From contig CM056376.1 in assembly GCA_029718625.1 (NCBI GenBank), positions 77,809,386 through 77,873,385 on the forward strand: a stretch of DNA of 64,000 nt. The letters run 5' to 3'. The stretch's first letter is position 1. Every line of letters begins with the position of its first letter. The DNA is from Synaphobranchus kaupii (Eukaryota > Chordata > Actinopteri > Anguilliformes > Synaphobranchidae). Positions 1-11,643 of the stretch are shown here, piece by piece. The notes under the pieces were generated by a model, which was not told the origin of the DNA, made no database searches, and worked only from the letters and a program-made list of their open reading frames with translations. The translations under genes were made by a program, and so were the position numbers.

Positions 1-1589
1 TGTTCTGAACACAAATTTGAAGTTTGTGATGATCTTTTTTTACTTTGTGATAACTGTGTTTAACCCCTTGTCGCAGAGGGCAAATTTCACCTATTTAGGG
101 GGTGCTCTGTTTAAGGCTTTATAACTCCAGGTGTGAGCATCACATAAACTTGGTAAATGGCTTAAAACAAGACAGGTGTACCATTTACAATACAAACTTA
201 GATTTGTTTATTTTCATAATTTAAGTCAAAATAAAGTGCCACAAACGCTAAGAAACTTTGGAAAAAAAAAAAAAAAAGAAGTTTTTCTACATAAGTGAAA
301 TCGGTAATATATATATACATATTTCCTGGATCATAAACTCCATGTCGACAAGTTTTGCTAAATCCAAGGATGATATGCAGAACTACTAAAGGTCTATGAT
401 GCAAAATATAGCAGTGTACCCTGTTGTCCATTAGTGTCTCCCAATCTATCCAAATGGCTAAATTGTGCACTGCTGTAAATAAAAAAAATGTATGATCGAT
501 TTAACTACAAATCAACAGTTTTGGCTCATGAAACTCACTTTTGCATAATTACCAAGTGGGAATTACATATTTTCATCAGTATAGGGGGGTAGATATCTAT
601 GGGTCCAAAACCCCTATGCAAAACATGTCATAAAATGAATAAAATTAGTTTTGTCCATTATACGCATATACATTTGCTCCTTCTGATGGCTTAAGATAAA
701 AAACATTGATATCACAGTGTTACATACACCTAAATATGTTGCCTAATCATTCACTCTTGTACCTCAATAAAACATCACTTGTCCCTGTACTCTACAGTAT
801 GTATACTTTTGTCCTGGGATTGCATAAAATAGTATTCCACCATCCGCAAAATGCTGTCAAATGTTCTATCTTCAATGAACATCGGTAGCCAACATCAAAA
901 ATACATTTAACGATTGCACTACAGTATGTGAACTGCACTCAAAATGCAAAAATAACAATAGGGCTATCAAACATACTGGAAAGACAGTGCTTGAGTGGAA
1001 ACACAAACGTACATATATAGCCAGCGAGACCAACGGCATTTTAGACGCAAAAATACTTACATATCGGAAAAGGGAAACTCCCCTCCCTAAAGCGTATTCT
1101 ATAGAACTTGCGTAATACTAGACAGTTAAAACGAAAAACTGCCGTTACGCTAGGCTGTAGTAAATTGTTCAAAGCACCCAAAAGACATGGCATATGCCCT
1201 TGCTAAGGTTATAATTAGGGGTGTGAATCTTTGGCTTCACAGCGATTCGATTCGATTACGATTCAGTAGTTGGCGAGTCGATTCAAGGACACATTTTTTT
1301 TTTGTTGGAACGATTCGATTCGATTCGATTCTGTAAACCACGATTCGATTCAGTAACTTTTAACCAAAATTCTATATCCATGAAATAAACATGCAATAAT
1401 GCGAGTGAGACTATCTGTATTCTTCTGAAAGGTGAAAAAATAAACAGACAACAGAATTACTTATTAAACATATTTATCCTATAAAAAAAGTAGTCCTGCA
1501 TAATATTTTATGCTGAATACAAAAATGTAATTAAACATGGCTCAGTTATTTTGAACATTTTTCAATAGGCTACATGCTGGCAGGGGAGA

Positions 1590-1668
1590 GAGTGGGTGGG
1601 TGAGTGAGTGAGTGATTTAAGAGTCAGTGAGCGAGTGAGTTAAGAGTCAGTGAGCGAGTGAGAGCGGT
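1590..1668 (+). repeat. GAGT/GAGC-rich short tandem repeat
   Basis: A short run of GAGTGAGTGAGTGA is followed by two near-copies of a TTAAGAGTCAGTGAGCGAGTGA unit. It resembles the large minisatellite that begins at 4681 but lies outside it, inside a hAT element. It could be an independent origin of a simple motif. Confidence 0.6.
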
Positions 1669-1691
1669 ACTTCCTTGCAGGCTGACTAGCT

Positions 1692-2018
1692 CAGTGTTTC
1701 CCCTACCATTATCTTGGCCGGGCGGGACAAGAGGGAAAATAAATAATTTTAATGAAAAAAAAAAATAATTTATATTATTCTTTTTTTAAAATATATATAT
1801 AATCTTTTTAAAAAAATTTTTTATGTAGCTGCAATATTTCCCTTACCGCAGAATGCGGGAATGATCAAAATAGCATCTGGAAAAACCCTTGCCAAAACAG
1901 CTTCGGTTGTTTTCAATGGCAGCGCTGATATTATGAGGGTATAATTATAGTTTCCGCCTCTACGCAAAATGGCGCACTTTCACCGCCCGGCCTGAAAAAA
2001 AATCTAGGGGAAACACTG
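1692..2018. mobile_element. hAT5-like MITE (CAGTGTTTCCCC ends, 5-bp TSD)
   Basis: The terminal inverted repeats are CAGTGTTTCCCCTA at the left and TAGGGGAAACACTG at the right. The element is flanked by a perfect 5-bp duplication TAGCT (1687-1691 and 2019-2023). It is 327 bp, AT-rich in the middle and non-coding. A 5-bp duplication with CAG-type hAT-like ends matches the hAT5 group described for fish and frogs; that naming is from family knowledge and has not been checked. It sits inside the hAT at 1216-2250. Confidence 0.75.
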
Positions 2019-2932
2019 TAGCTGAAGAGAGTTACGGATTACCGCATTTCACAAAAAAATGTGTAAACTAAGTCTTAAAACAATAATCATAATTAAGAAT
2101 CGCGATTCATTAGATTTAAAGCATTTATATCGATTATTGGTGAAGCCAAAGCGATTCATTCTATTTATTTATTTTACCAGATCGATTTAGTTGCATCGGT
2201 AGGACTGACCATCGATTCATCGATGAATCGCATGAATCGTTACACCCCTAGTTATAATGTACTCTATTTGGATAAAAAAGCCGACAATTAAACCAGAATG
2301 AACTGTAATGAATGAGACAGGCTTACAGGGCATGGGGGTATTACGCGTCGATGTTTCAGATAGTGTAATAGCGGTATAAAGTCTTATATATTTCTCAAAC
2401 CGATTGTACCAGACAATAAATGACCACTGAATTTTGAAAGGAACATCTCGATGTGTAAAACCAATGGTAGGATTGTATATTTATTTCATATTTAGTAGCA
2501 TATATTGCTAGTAGAATACATGGTAGAATGAGACAGTACTTTCACGGTTTATTTTGCATTTGAGTGAGCAGGGCTTTTCACGGCTTTTCAGGCATACGAT
2601 CAGGCTATTGTTGGGTTTATCTCAATGCTATGACGTTATTCAAATTTTATATGATGAATAAATATATTTATGAACTCAAACATAGACACTATTGTCCACT
2701 ATGTCACGCATGGGTAGGTATAGACTAGGTGGGGGGTTGCTTGTTAAATGGACACTTAAAAATAGTGACACTTAGAAACTGCGTATTCGGCAGAAATCGT
2801 CACAAACCATCTACCAATAAATTTAAAACACAGAGTTTGTGATTTCCAATAATAGTTTGGTTGCAGTAGCAACGAATGTCTCAGTTGAGCAAAAAGGTTC
2901 CGCCGGCGTCACCTTCTACACAAAGGGGTTAA

Positions 2933-4387
2933 GGGCTCTATTTTCCAGCAAGCACATGACGTGCAGCTAGCCGTCATAGTCGATGGCGTCGCGTATGGCG
3001 CACTGGGTGTGGCAACTGAATTTCACTATTTTCGGACCAGAGGTGAGGAGCACACAACTCACAGCGCGCTGCGCAGGTTGAAAGTGGGCTGGGTTATGCT
3101 GAATATTTATCAATGGGTGTGCTTCAGCTGCACCATAGCTAATCAAATGACCTCTTTTCAGTCCTTTTAAGAGCCGTGTGCATTGGACTCCTTTTGACCA
3201 TGTCGAGCTATCCCGCATAATGTGGTTTAGTAAAAAACGATAGCAGAACACACCCATTCGGTCGTGGTTGGGAGGCCTCCCGTTAGCAGAAGGAGCCCAT
3301 CCATTGTCAATTTCCAACTAGTATGGAATCCTAAAGGTGACTAAAGTCACTAATAGGTTATCTGGACTGTGAAAAATGAAAAGCTTTTAATCATTTCCTT
3401 AGCCTACAATCAGTCGATAAAATAAATTTTAAATTTTTATTTTATTTTACTCTCCCATTTATCATTTACTGGCTTTTTATTTTTCAACTCCTCTCTTTTC
3501 CTATTTTCTCGGTCTTAGTATGTGTTTAATAATTTATCCATTTCCAATTTTCCCCATGCAACATATCCCATTTTCCTCGCCATGTTTATTAGCCACTTTT
3601 GTCGCCGTTAGGATTCTGCATTGGAAGACGATAGGCTATTTATTTTGCATTGATTTAATTGAATGTAATTGAGTTGAGGTATGTTTTTATCGCTATACGT
3701 GCCATAATAGTGAATGTATACACCAAGTTTGTCATTATTCTCATTACAGATGGTGTAAGAAATAATACAGTAGCCGTGGGACAACAGTGCAGTATAATAA
3801 CAGCCATAAAATTAAACACAGAAAGAAATACAATGAGCAATAAATGCAAAGTATAATTTTTTCCTGCTTGGGGTATTCATTTAAAAGTCAAATTGGACTG
3901 CATATGATCCATGAAAACGGTTGATTGGCTTTTGAATAGGTTATGATCATGCACGCATGGGGGAAACCCCCAAAATTAGCAACTCGCCATATGCTGTGGT
4001 GCGATTTGTGCCGTAAACGTGGTCTCACCTGGCGGGCAGGGCAAGCGCGAATCAGTCTCTTGAAGGACAGATCCCCCAACAGCAGCTTCCCTCCCACTTC
4101 AGCGCAAGGCGAGTTACCAAATTACCAAACGGCTTAGACGAGTGCAAATCCGTGACGAAATTGTGACCTCGCCAGTGATGGCTCGCCACCGGCCGGAAAA
4201 TAGAGCCCCAAATTTGTAGTTTTGCCGTTCGATCTGGAACGAAACACCTCAACCAGCGACTCTCCTCCCACTTCCGGCGCATGGCGAGTCAAATGGGCTC
4301 AGGAGCATGAAAATACATGCCGAAAATGTCACATCGCCAATGGAATGGCTCGCCACCCACCATGCGCCAGCCGTGAAATAGAGCCAT
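2933..4387. mobile_element. decayed DNA transposon with GGGCTCTATTTT ends, AT-rich interior
   Basis: The left end (2933) reads GGGCTCTATTTTCC directly after the TTAA of the preceding element. The right side carries the inverted form twice: ...GGAAAATAGAGCCC ending at 4207, and ...GTGAAATAGAGCC ending at about 4385. Each is preceded by a similar block of roughly 180 bp (TCCTCCCACTTC, GGCGAGT, ATGGCTCGCCACC), so the right terminal region is duplicated. No transposase is visible; the stretch 3340-3900 is AT-rich and featureless. The superfamily is not determined and no clear target duplication was found. Confidence 0.5.
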
Positions 4388-4680
4388 TAGTGTCCCAAAT
4401 TCATTCCAATGAACCCAAAAGACACCTACTAGTGGTGTAAGGATAGAGTAACTCACTAATGTAGGCCAGTGCCAAACCATGCAGAGCCTTACAGGTAATA
4501 AGAATTTTGAAATCAGTCCTAAATTTGATTTGGAGGCAATGTAATAAGGCTAAGTTAGGAGTATATTGTCGAGAACATGTGCACACACTACCGTCTACTT
4601 TCTGCTACATTTTGACCTCAAAATAAAAGCAGAAGTTCAAGATTCAGTACACTGCCATCTCCACAGACAAGGTTGCATTG
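4388..4680. other. unassigned spacer left of the minisatellite
   Basis: This holds single-copy-looking sequence with a phrase typical of decayed fish retroelement 3' regions (GTGCCAAACCATGCAGAGCC at about 4470). I could not assign it to a family. No open frame of interest is present. Confidence 0.3.
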
Positions 4681-7600
4681 AGAGTGAGAGAGTGACTGAA
4701 TGAACGAGTGAGTGAGTGACAGAGAGTGGCTGAATGAACGAGTGAGTGAGTGACAGAGAGTGGCTGAGTGAACGAGTGAGTGAGTGAGTGAAAGAGTGGC
4801 TGATTGAACGAGTGAAAGAATGAGTAAAAGAGTGGCTGAGTGAACGAACGAGTGAGTAAGTGAGAGAGTGGCTGAGTGAACGAGTGAGTGAGAGAGTGGC
4901 TGAGTGAACGAGTGAGTGAGAGAGTGGCTGAGTGAACGAGTGAGTGAGAGTGGCTGAGTGAACGAGTGAGTGAGTGAGAGAGTGGCTGAGTGAATGAGTG
5001 AGTGAGAGAGAGAGTGGCTGAGTGAACGAGTGAGTGAGAGAGTGGCTGAGTGAACGAGTGAGTGGCTGAGTGAGAGAGTGGCTGATTGAACGAGTGAGTG
5101 AGAGAGTGGCTGAGTGAACGAGTGAGTGGCTGAGTGAGAGAGTGGCTGATTGAACGAGTGAGTGAGAGAGTGGCTGAGTGAACGAGTGAGTGAGTGAGAG
5201 AGAGAGTGGCTGAGTGAATGAGTGAGTGAGTGAAAAAGTGGCTGAGTGAACGAGTGAGAGAGTGGCTGATTGAACGAGTGAGTGAGAGAGTGGCTGAGTG
5301 AACGAGTGAGTGAACGAGAGAGTGGCTGAGTGAATGAGTGAGTGAGAGAAAGAGTGGCTGAGTGAACGAGTGAGTGAACGAGAGAGTGGCTGAGTGAATG
5401 AGTGAGTGAGAGAAAGAGTGGCTGAGTGAACGAGTGAGTGAGAGAGAGAGTGGCTGAGTGAACGAGTGAGTGAGTGAGTGAGAGAGTGGCTGAGTGAACA
5501 AGTGAGTGAGTGAGTGAGAGAGTGGCTGAGTGAACGAGTGAGTGAGAGAGTGGCTGAGTGAACAAGTGAGTGAGTGAGAGAGAGAGTGGCTGAGTGAACG
5601 AGTGAGTGAGAGAGTGGCTGAGTGAACGAGTGAGTGAGAGAGTGGCTGAGTGAACGAGTGAGTGAGAGTGGCTGAGTGAACGAGTGAGTGAGAGAGTGGC
5701 TGAGTGAACGAGTGAGAGAGTGCCTGAGTGAACGAGTGAGAGAGAGAGAGAGTGGCTGAGCAAACGAGTGAGTGAGTGAACGAGAGAGTGGCTGAGCAAA
5801 CGAGTGAATGAGTGAACGAGAGAGTGAGTGAGTGAACGGGAGAGTGGCTGAGTGAACGAGTGAGTGAACGAGAGTGGCTGAATGAACGAGTGAGTGAACG
5901 AGAGAGTGGCTGAGTGAACGAGTGACTGAGTGGCTGAGTGAACGAGTAAGTGAGAGAGTGGCTGAGTGAAAGAGTGGCTGAGTGAAAGAGTGAGTGAGTG
6001 AGAGTGGCTGAGTGAACGAGTGAGTGAGTGAGTGAAAGAGTGGTTGAGTGAACGAGCGAGTGAGAGAGAGAGCTGAGTGAACGAGCAAGTGAGAGTGGCT
6101 GAGTGAACGAGTGAGTGAGTGAGTGAGTGAGAGAGTGGCTGAGTGACCGAGTGAGTGAGAGAGTGGCTGAGTGAACGAGTGAGTGAGAGAGTGGCTGAGT
6201 GAACGAGTGAGTGAGAGAGTGGCTGAGTGAACGAGTGAGTGAGAGTGGCTGAGTGAACGAGTGAGTGAGAGAGTGGCTGAGTGAACGAGTGAGAGAGTGC
6301 CTGAGTGAACGAGTGAGAGAGAGAGTGGCTGAGCAAACGAGTGAGTGAGTGAACGAGAGAGTGGCTGAGCAAACGAGTGAATGAGTGAACGAGTGAGTGA
6401 GTGAACGGGAGAGTGGCTGAGTGAACGAGTGAGTGAACGAGAGTGGCTGAGTGAACGACAGAGTGGCTGAATGAACGAGTGAGTGAACGAGAGAGTGGCT
6501 GAGTGAACGAGTGAGTGAGTGACTGAGTGGCTGAGTGAACGAGTAAGTGAGAGAGTGGCTGAGTGAAAGAGTGGCTGAGTGAAAGAGTGAGTGAGTGAAA
6601 GAGTGGCTGAGTGAACGAGTGAGTGAGTGAGTGAAAGAGTGGTTGAGTGAACGAGCGAGTGAGAGAGAGAGTGGCTGAGTGAACGAGCAAGTGAGAGTGG
6701 CTGAGTGAAAGAGTGAGTGAGTGAAAGAGTGGCTGAGTGAACGAGTGAGTGAGTGAGTGAAAGAGTGGTTGAGTGAACGAGCGAGTGAGAGAGAGAGTGG
6801 CTGAGTGAACGAGTGAGTGAGTGAGTGAGAGAGTGGCTGAGTGAACAAGTGAGTGAGTGAGTGAGAGAGTGGCTGAGTGAACGAGTGAGTGAGAGAGTGG
6901 CTGAGTGAACAAGTGAGTGAGTGAGAGAGAGAGTGGCTGAGTGAACGAGTGAGTGAGAGAGTGGCTGAGTGAACGAGTGAGTGAGAGAGTGGCTGAGTGA
7001 ACGAGTGAGTGAGAGTGGCTGAGTGAACGAGTGAGTGAGAGAGTGGCTGAGTGAACGAGTGAGAGAGTGCCTGAGTGAACGAGTGAGAGAGAGAGAGAGT
7101 GGCTGAGCAAACGAGTGAGTGAGTGAACGAGAGAGTGGCTGAGCAAACGAGTGAATGAGTGAACGAGAGAGTGAGTGAGTGAACGGGAGAGTGGCTGAGT
7201 GAACGAGTGAGTGAACGAGAGTGGCTGAATGAACGAGTGAGTGAACGAGAGAGTGGCTGAGTGAACGAGTGACTGAGTGGCTGAGTGAACGAGTAAGTGA
7301 GAGAGTGGCTGAGTGAAAGAGTGGCTGAGTGAAAGAGTGAGTGAGTGAAAGAGTGGCTGAGTGAACGAGTGAGTGAGTGAGTGAAAGAGTGGTTGAGTGA
7401 ACGAGCGAGTGAGAGAGAGAGCTGAGTGAACGAGCAAGTGAGAGTGGCTGAGTGAACGAGTGAGTGAGTGAGTGAGTGAGAGAGTGGCTGAGTGACCGAG
7501 TGAGTGAGAGAGTGGCTGAGTGAACGAGTGAGTGAGAGAGTGGCTGAGTGAACGAGTGAGTGAGAGAGTGGCTGAGTGAACGAGTGAGTGAGAGTGGCTG

Positions 7601-9957
7601 AGTGAACGAGTGAGTGAGAGAGTGGCTGAGTGAACGAGTGAGAGAGTGCCTGAGTGAACGAGTGAGAGAGAGAGAGAGTGGCTGAGCAAACGAGTGAGTG
7701 AGTGAACGAGAGAGTGGCTGAGCAAACGAGTGAATGAGTGAACGAGTGAGTGAGTGAACGGGAGAGTGGCTGAGTGAACGAGTGAGTGAACGAGAGTGGC
7801 TGAGTGAACGACAGAGTGGCTGAATGAACGAGTGAGTGAACGAGAGAGTGGCTGAGTGAACGAGTGAGTGAGTGACTGAGTGGCTGAGTGAACGAGTAAG
7901 TGAGAGAGTGGCTGAGTGAAAGAGTGGCTGAGTGAAAGAGTGAGTGAGTGAAAGAGTGGCTGAGTGAACGAGTGAGTGAGTGAGTGAAAGAGTGGTTGAG
8001 TGAACGAGCGAGTGAGAGAGAGAGTGGCTGAGTGAACGAGCAAGTGAGAGTGGCTGAGTGAACGAGCGAGTGAGTGGCTGAGTGAACGAGTGAGTGAGAG
8101 TGGCTGAGCAAACGAGTGAGTGAACGAGAGAGTGGCTGAGTGAACGAGTGAGTGAGTGAGAGAGAGTGGCTGAGTGAACGAGTGAGTGAGTGAGTGAGAG
8201 AGAGAGTGGCTGAGTGAACGAGTGAGTGAGTGAGAGAGAGAGTGGCTGAGTGAACGAGTGAGTGAGAGAGTGGCTGAGCGAACGAGTGAGTGAACGAGAG
8301 AGTGGCTGAGTGAACGAGTGAGTGAGTGAGAGAGAGAGTGGCTGAGTGAACGAGTGAGAGAGTGGCTGATTGAACGAGTGAGTGAGAGAGTGGCTGAGTG
8401 AACGAGTGAGTGAACGAGAGAGTGGCTGAGTGAGTGAGAGAAAGAGTGGCTGAGTGAACGAGTGAGTGAACGAGAGAGTGGCTGAGTGAATGAGTGAGTG
8501 AGAGAAAGAGTGGCTGAGTGAACGAGTGAGTGAGAGAGAGAATGGCTGAGTGAACGAGTGAGTGAGTGAGTGAGAGTGGCTGAGTGAACAAGTGAGTGAG
8601 TGAGTGAAAGAGTGGCTGAGTGAACGAGTGAGTGAGAGAGTGGCTGAGTGAACAAGTGAGTGAGTGAGAGAGAGAGTGGCTGAGTGAACGAGTGAGTGAG
8701 TGAGAGAGTGGCTGAGTGACCGAGTGAGTGAGAGAGTGGCTGAGTGAACGAGTGAGTGAGAGAGTGGCTGAGTGAACGAGTGAGTGAGAGAGTGGCTGAG
8801 TGAACGAGTGAGTGAGAGTGGCTGAGTGAACGAGTGAGTGAGAGAGTGGCTGAGTGAACGAGTGAGAGAGTGCCTGAGTGAACGAGTGAGAGAGAGAGAG
8901 AGTGGCTGAGCAAACGAGGGAGTGAGTGAACGAGAGAGTGGCTGAGCAAACGAGTGAATGAGTGAACGAGTGAGTGAGTGAACGGGAGAGTGGCTGAGTG
9001 AACGAGTGAGTGAACGAGAGTGGCTGAGTGAACGACAGAGTGGCTGAATGAACGAGTGAGTGAACGAGAGAGTGGCTGAGTGAACGAGTGAGTGAGTGAC
9101 TGAGTGGCTGAGTGAACGAGTAAGTGAGAGAGTGGCTGAGTGAAAGAGTGGCTGAGTGAAAGAGTGAGTGAGTGAAAGAGTGGCTGAGTGAACGAGTGAG
9201 TGAGTGAGTGAAAGAGTGGTTGAGTGAACGAGCGAGTGAGAGAGAGAGTGGCTGAGTGAACGAGCAAGTGAGAGTGGCTGAGTGAACGAGCGAGTGAGTG
9301 GCTGAGTGAACGAGTGAGTGAGAGTGGCTGAGCAAACGAGTGAGTGAACGAGAGAGTGGCTGAGTGAACGAGTGAGTGAGTGAGAGAGAGTGGCTGAGTG
9401 AACGAGTGAGTGAGAGAGAGTGGCTGAGTGAACGAGTGAGTGAGTGAGAGAGAGAGTGGCTGAGTGAACGAGTGAGTGAGAGAGTGGCTGAGCGAACGAG
9501 TGAGTGAACGAGAGAGTGGCTGAGTGAACGAGTGAGTGAGTGAGAGAGAGAGTGGCTGAGTGAACGAGTGAGTGAGTGAGTGAGTGAGAGAGAGAGTGGC
9601 TGAGTGAACGAGTGAGTGAGTGAGTGAGAGAGAGAGTGGCTGAGTGAACGAGTGAGTGAGTGAGAGTGGCTGAGCGAACGAGTGAGTGAACGAGAGAGTG
9701 GCTGAGTGAACGAGTGAGTGAGTGAGAGAGAGTGGCTGAGTGAACGAGTGAGTGAGTGAGAGAGAGAGTGGCTGAGTGAACGAGTGAGTGAGTGAGAGAG
9801 AGAGTGGCTGAGTGAACGAGTGAGTGAGTGAGAGAGTGGCTGAGCGAACGAGTGAGTGAACGAGAGAGTGGCTGAGCGAACGAGTGAGTGAACGAGAGAG
9901 TGGCTGAGTGAACGAGTGAGTGAGTGAGAGAGAGAGTGGCTGAGTGAACGAGTGAGT
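4681..9957 (+). repeat. GAGTGA minisatellite block 1 with higher-order structure
   Basis: About 5.3 kb of tandem repeat has a basic unit near 28 bp (GGCTGAGTGAACGAGTGA followed by GTGAGAGAGT), with insertions or losses of GAGT/GAGA words and variants such as AACAAG, AAAGAG and TGACCGAG. Rare variants recur at long fixed distances. AACGAGTAAG occurs at 5941, 6538, 7288, 7891 and 9115, and the TGACCGAG variant near 6145, 7494 and 8718. This gives a higher-order period of about 1,347-1,353 bp and a second duplication offset of about 1,224 bp. The minus strand lacks stops in all three frames, which produces giant Ser/Thr/His/Leu reading frames that I regard as artefacts. The block ends directly in LINE-B. 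Confidence 0.95.
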
Positions 9958-11090
9958 GAAGTATGGGGTCCACTCAGTCAGCGTGACTACATTAGATGGG
10001 AGAAGCATCCAATTGAAGCCCTACGTGCAGAATTCTGCAGAACAATTCTAAATATCCAAAGAAAAACACCAAACAATGCATGCAGGGCTGAATTAGGATG
10101 ATTTCCATTGGCTATAAACATAGAAAAAAGAGCACTCAAATTCTAGATTCATCTCAATTCAAGTCCCAAAACAACACGACAGTTTCATGCACTTCAAACC
10201 CAAGAGCGGAACCCTGAAAAGAGTCCTCTAAGTCAGCTGGTACTGCGACAAACTAATCACCTCACACCTAACAATAACATATCTCAGACTAGCACTGCTT
10301 TAAAAACACCAATCAGAATAAACCAAACTGTTAAACAAACTAAAATTATTCATCTGGAACATAGGAACAGCCAAACCAAAACACAAAACAAGCTTAATGG
10401 CTACCTGGCCCTAAAACGAGAATACGAATTAGCTGAATATCTTGTTACTGTCCAAGATATGCAGCAGAGACGAGTCCTTACCAAGTACAGGCTCAGTGAC
10501 CACAACCTCGCCATTGAAAAAGGCAGGCATAAAAAAATCCTGGCTACAAAAAGAACTGAGGATATGTGGTCACTGTATGACAGGTGAGGTTGAAACTGAG
10601 GTGCACTTCCTTCTAAAATGACAAAATTAGGGAAACATATTTTATGAAATTTAAAAAAACATATCCCCAACTTCCCAAATCTTGAAGAAAACAATAAATT
10701 GCCTATAGTCCTAGGGGAGGGACCAACAGCACATATTGTGGCAAAATGTGCGTCTGAATGTCATACACTAAGGGGCAGTGAGTGACAAAAACAAACATCA
10801 TCACACAACACTACTGTTGACAAAACCACACGCATGAACGCATACACACTTTCCTGCACAGACAAACACAACAACATGACATCCATACATGCATACATAC
10901 ACAAACAAACACATTGCTGTTATTACTGAATTACTAGTTTGTTATTATCATTACTGTTTATGTGTATGTATGTACTGTATATGTATGGACATGTGTATAT
11001 ATCCAATTATATTGTTCTGTTATTACTCGGCTTATCGAATGTTTCATGTTTCTTGCCATGCTTTGGCAATACAAATGCTAATTTTGAATT
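9958..11090 (+). pseudogene. LINE-B: 5'-truncated ORF2 C-terminus and 3' end
   Basis: The sequence starts abruptly out of minisatellite at the point equivalent to VWGPL in the ORF2 of LINE-C (about 26500) and runs collinearly to the end of that ORF2: HPIEAL, QRKTPNNACRAELG, SPLSQLVLR and LTKYRLSDH motifs in order. Stops and frameshifts break it (for example TGA after AELG near 10099, and several after 10570). The C-terminal Cys/His knuckle region is degraded. The non-coding tail has a CA-rich patch (about 10850-10910) and the family 3' end CTTTGGCAA followed by TTTTGAATTTGA. It joins the next minisatellite at 11091. This is a dead, heavily 5'-truncated copy. Confidence 0.85.
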
Positions 11091-11362
11091 TGAGTGAGAA
11101 AGTGGCTGAGTGAGTGAGTGAGTGAGTGAGTGAGAAAGTGGCTGAGTGAGTGAGTGAGTGAGAAAGTGGCTGAGTGAGTGAGTGAGTGAGTGAGTGAGTG
11201 AGTGAGTGAGAAAGTGGCTGAGTGAGTGAGAGAGTGGCTGAGTGAGAGAGGCTGAGTGAACGAGTGAGTGAGTGAGTGAGAGAGTGGCTGAGTGAACGAG
11301 TGAGTGAGTGGCTGAGTGAATGAGTGAGTGAGTGAGTGAGAGAGTGGCTGAGTGAGTGAGAG
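11091..11362 (+). repeat. GAGTGA minisatellite block 2
   Basis: About 270 bp of GAGTGAGTGAGAAAGTGGCT-type units. It begins in phase with the LINE-B tail (TTGAATTTGA|GTGAG). It has the same motif family as block 1 but more GAGT and fewer GAACGAGT words. Confidence 0.93.
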
Positions 11363-11643
11363 AAAGGAACAGGACATGCTTCACATCAGCTCCTGAACTA
11401 TAAATACATTTGTTGTTTTAAAATGAGACAAACTTCTATTTTTTTAACTTTCATTCAAATTAGATATTAAACTATAAGTACACAAGTATAACCAGGTATA
11501 AAGTAGGAGTAAAATTGTTTGACTTTAGGTTTAAATAATCAAACTAAATTCAACTGCTAACTGCGAACAGCTAACTTGACATTGAACTTTAAAAAAGAAA
11601 AAAGAAAAAACAAGAGGATTACCAATCAACTAATGAAGCATAA
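11363..11643. other. probable 5' flank or 5' UTR of LINE-A
   Basis: AT-rich, non-coding sequence between minisatellite block 2 and the Harbinger-type element. Together with 12376-12640 it may be the 5' UTR of LINE-A, interrupted by that element; there is no other intact family copy in the window to confirm this. Confidence 0.3.

Larger units (their letters stand above)
1216..2250. mobile_element. hAT-type non-autonomous element nested in the TTAA element
   Basis: The ends read TAGGGGTGTGAATC and, at the right, ...CGTTACACCCCTA. They are flanked by a perfect 8-bp duplication GTTATAAT (1208-1215 and 2251-2258). The sister TTAA element keeps the empty site, a single GTTATAAT at 24613-24620, so the boundaries are exact. 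The 8-bp TSD and terminal inverted repeats indicate a hAT element. The interior is rich in GATTCG/ATCGATT words and has no transposase frame. It contains a GAGT-rich patch at about 1590-1668 and a further nested element. Confidence 0.88.
60..2932. mobile_element. TTAA-flanked piggyBac-like non-autonomous element, copy 1
   Basis: TTAA lies at both edges (60-63 and 2929-2932). The interior ends are short inverted repeats: the left end begins CCCCTTGTCGCAGA and the reverse complement of the right end begins CCCCTTTGTGTAGA. A second copy at 23283-25298 aligns through the whole length and ends at the same points. Without its nested hAT the element is about 1.8 kb, and I see no transposase coding in it. 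TTAA target duplication plus CCC/CAC-type ends is the hallmark of piggyBac elements; assignment to that superfamily is inference, because no transposase is present. It abuts a GGGCTCTATTTT-ended element on its right. Confidence 0.8.

Noticed and set aside
2961..3317. Short frames at the left end of the GGGCTCTATTTT element
   Set aside because: Overlapping frames on both strands within a transposon end; no recognisable domain.
4681..9957. CRISPR-like array (regular short repeats)
   Set aside because: There are no unique spacers, the unit is variable and the context is a vertebrate genome.
4618..10008. Minus-strand frames of 1,796, 1,778 and 1,563 codons
   Set aside because: All three phases are open at once and encode only the minisatellite repeat; there is no domain, start context or codon structure of a gene.
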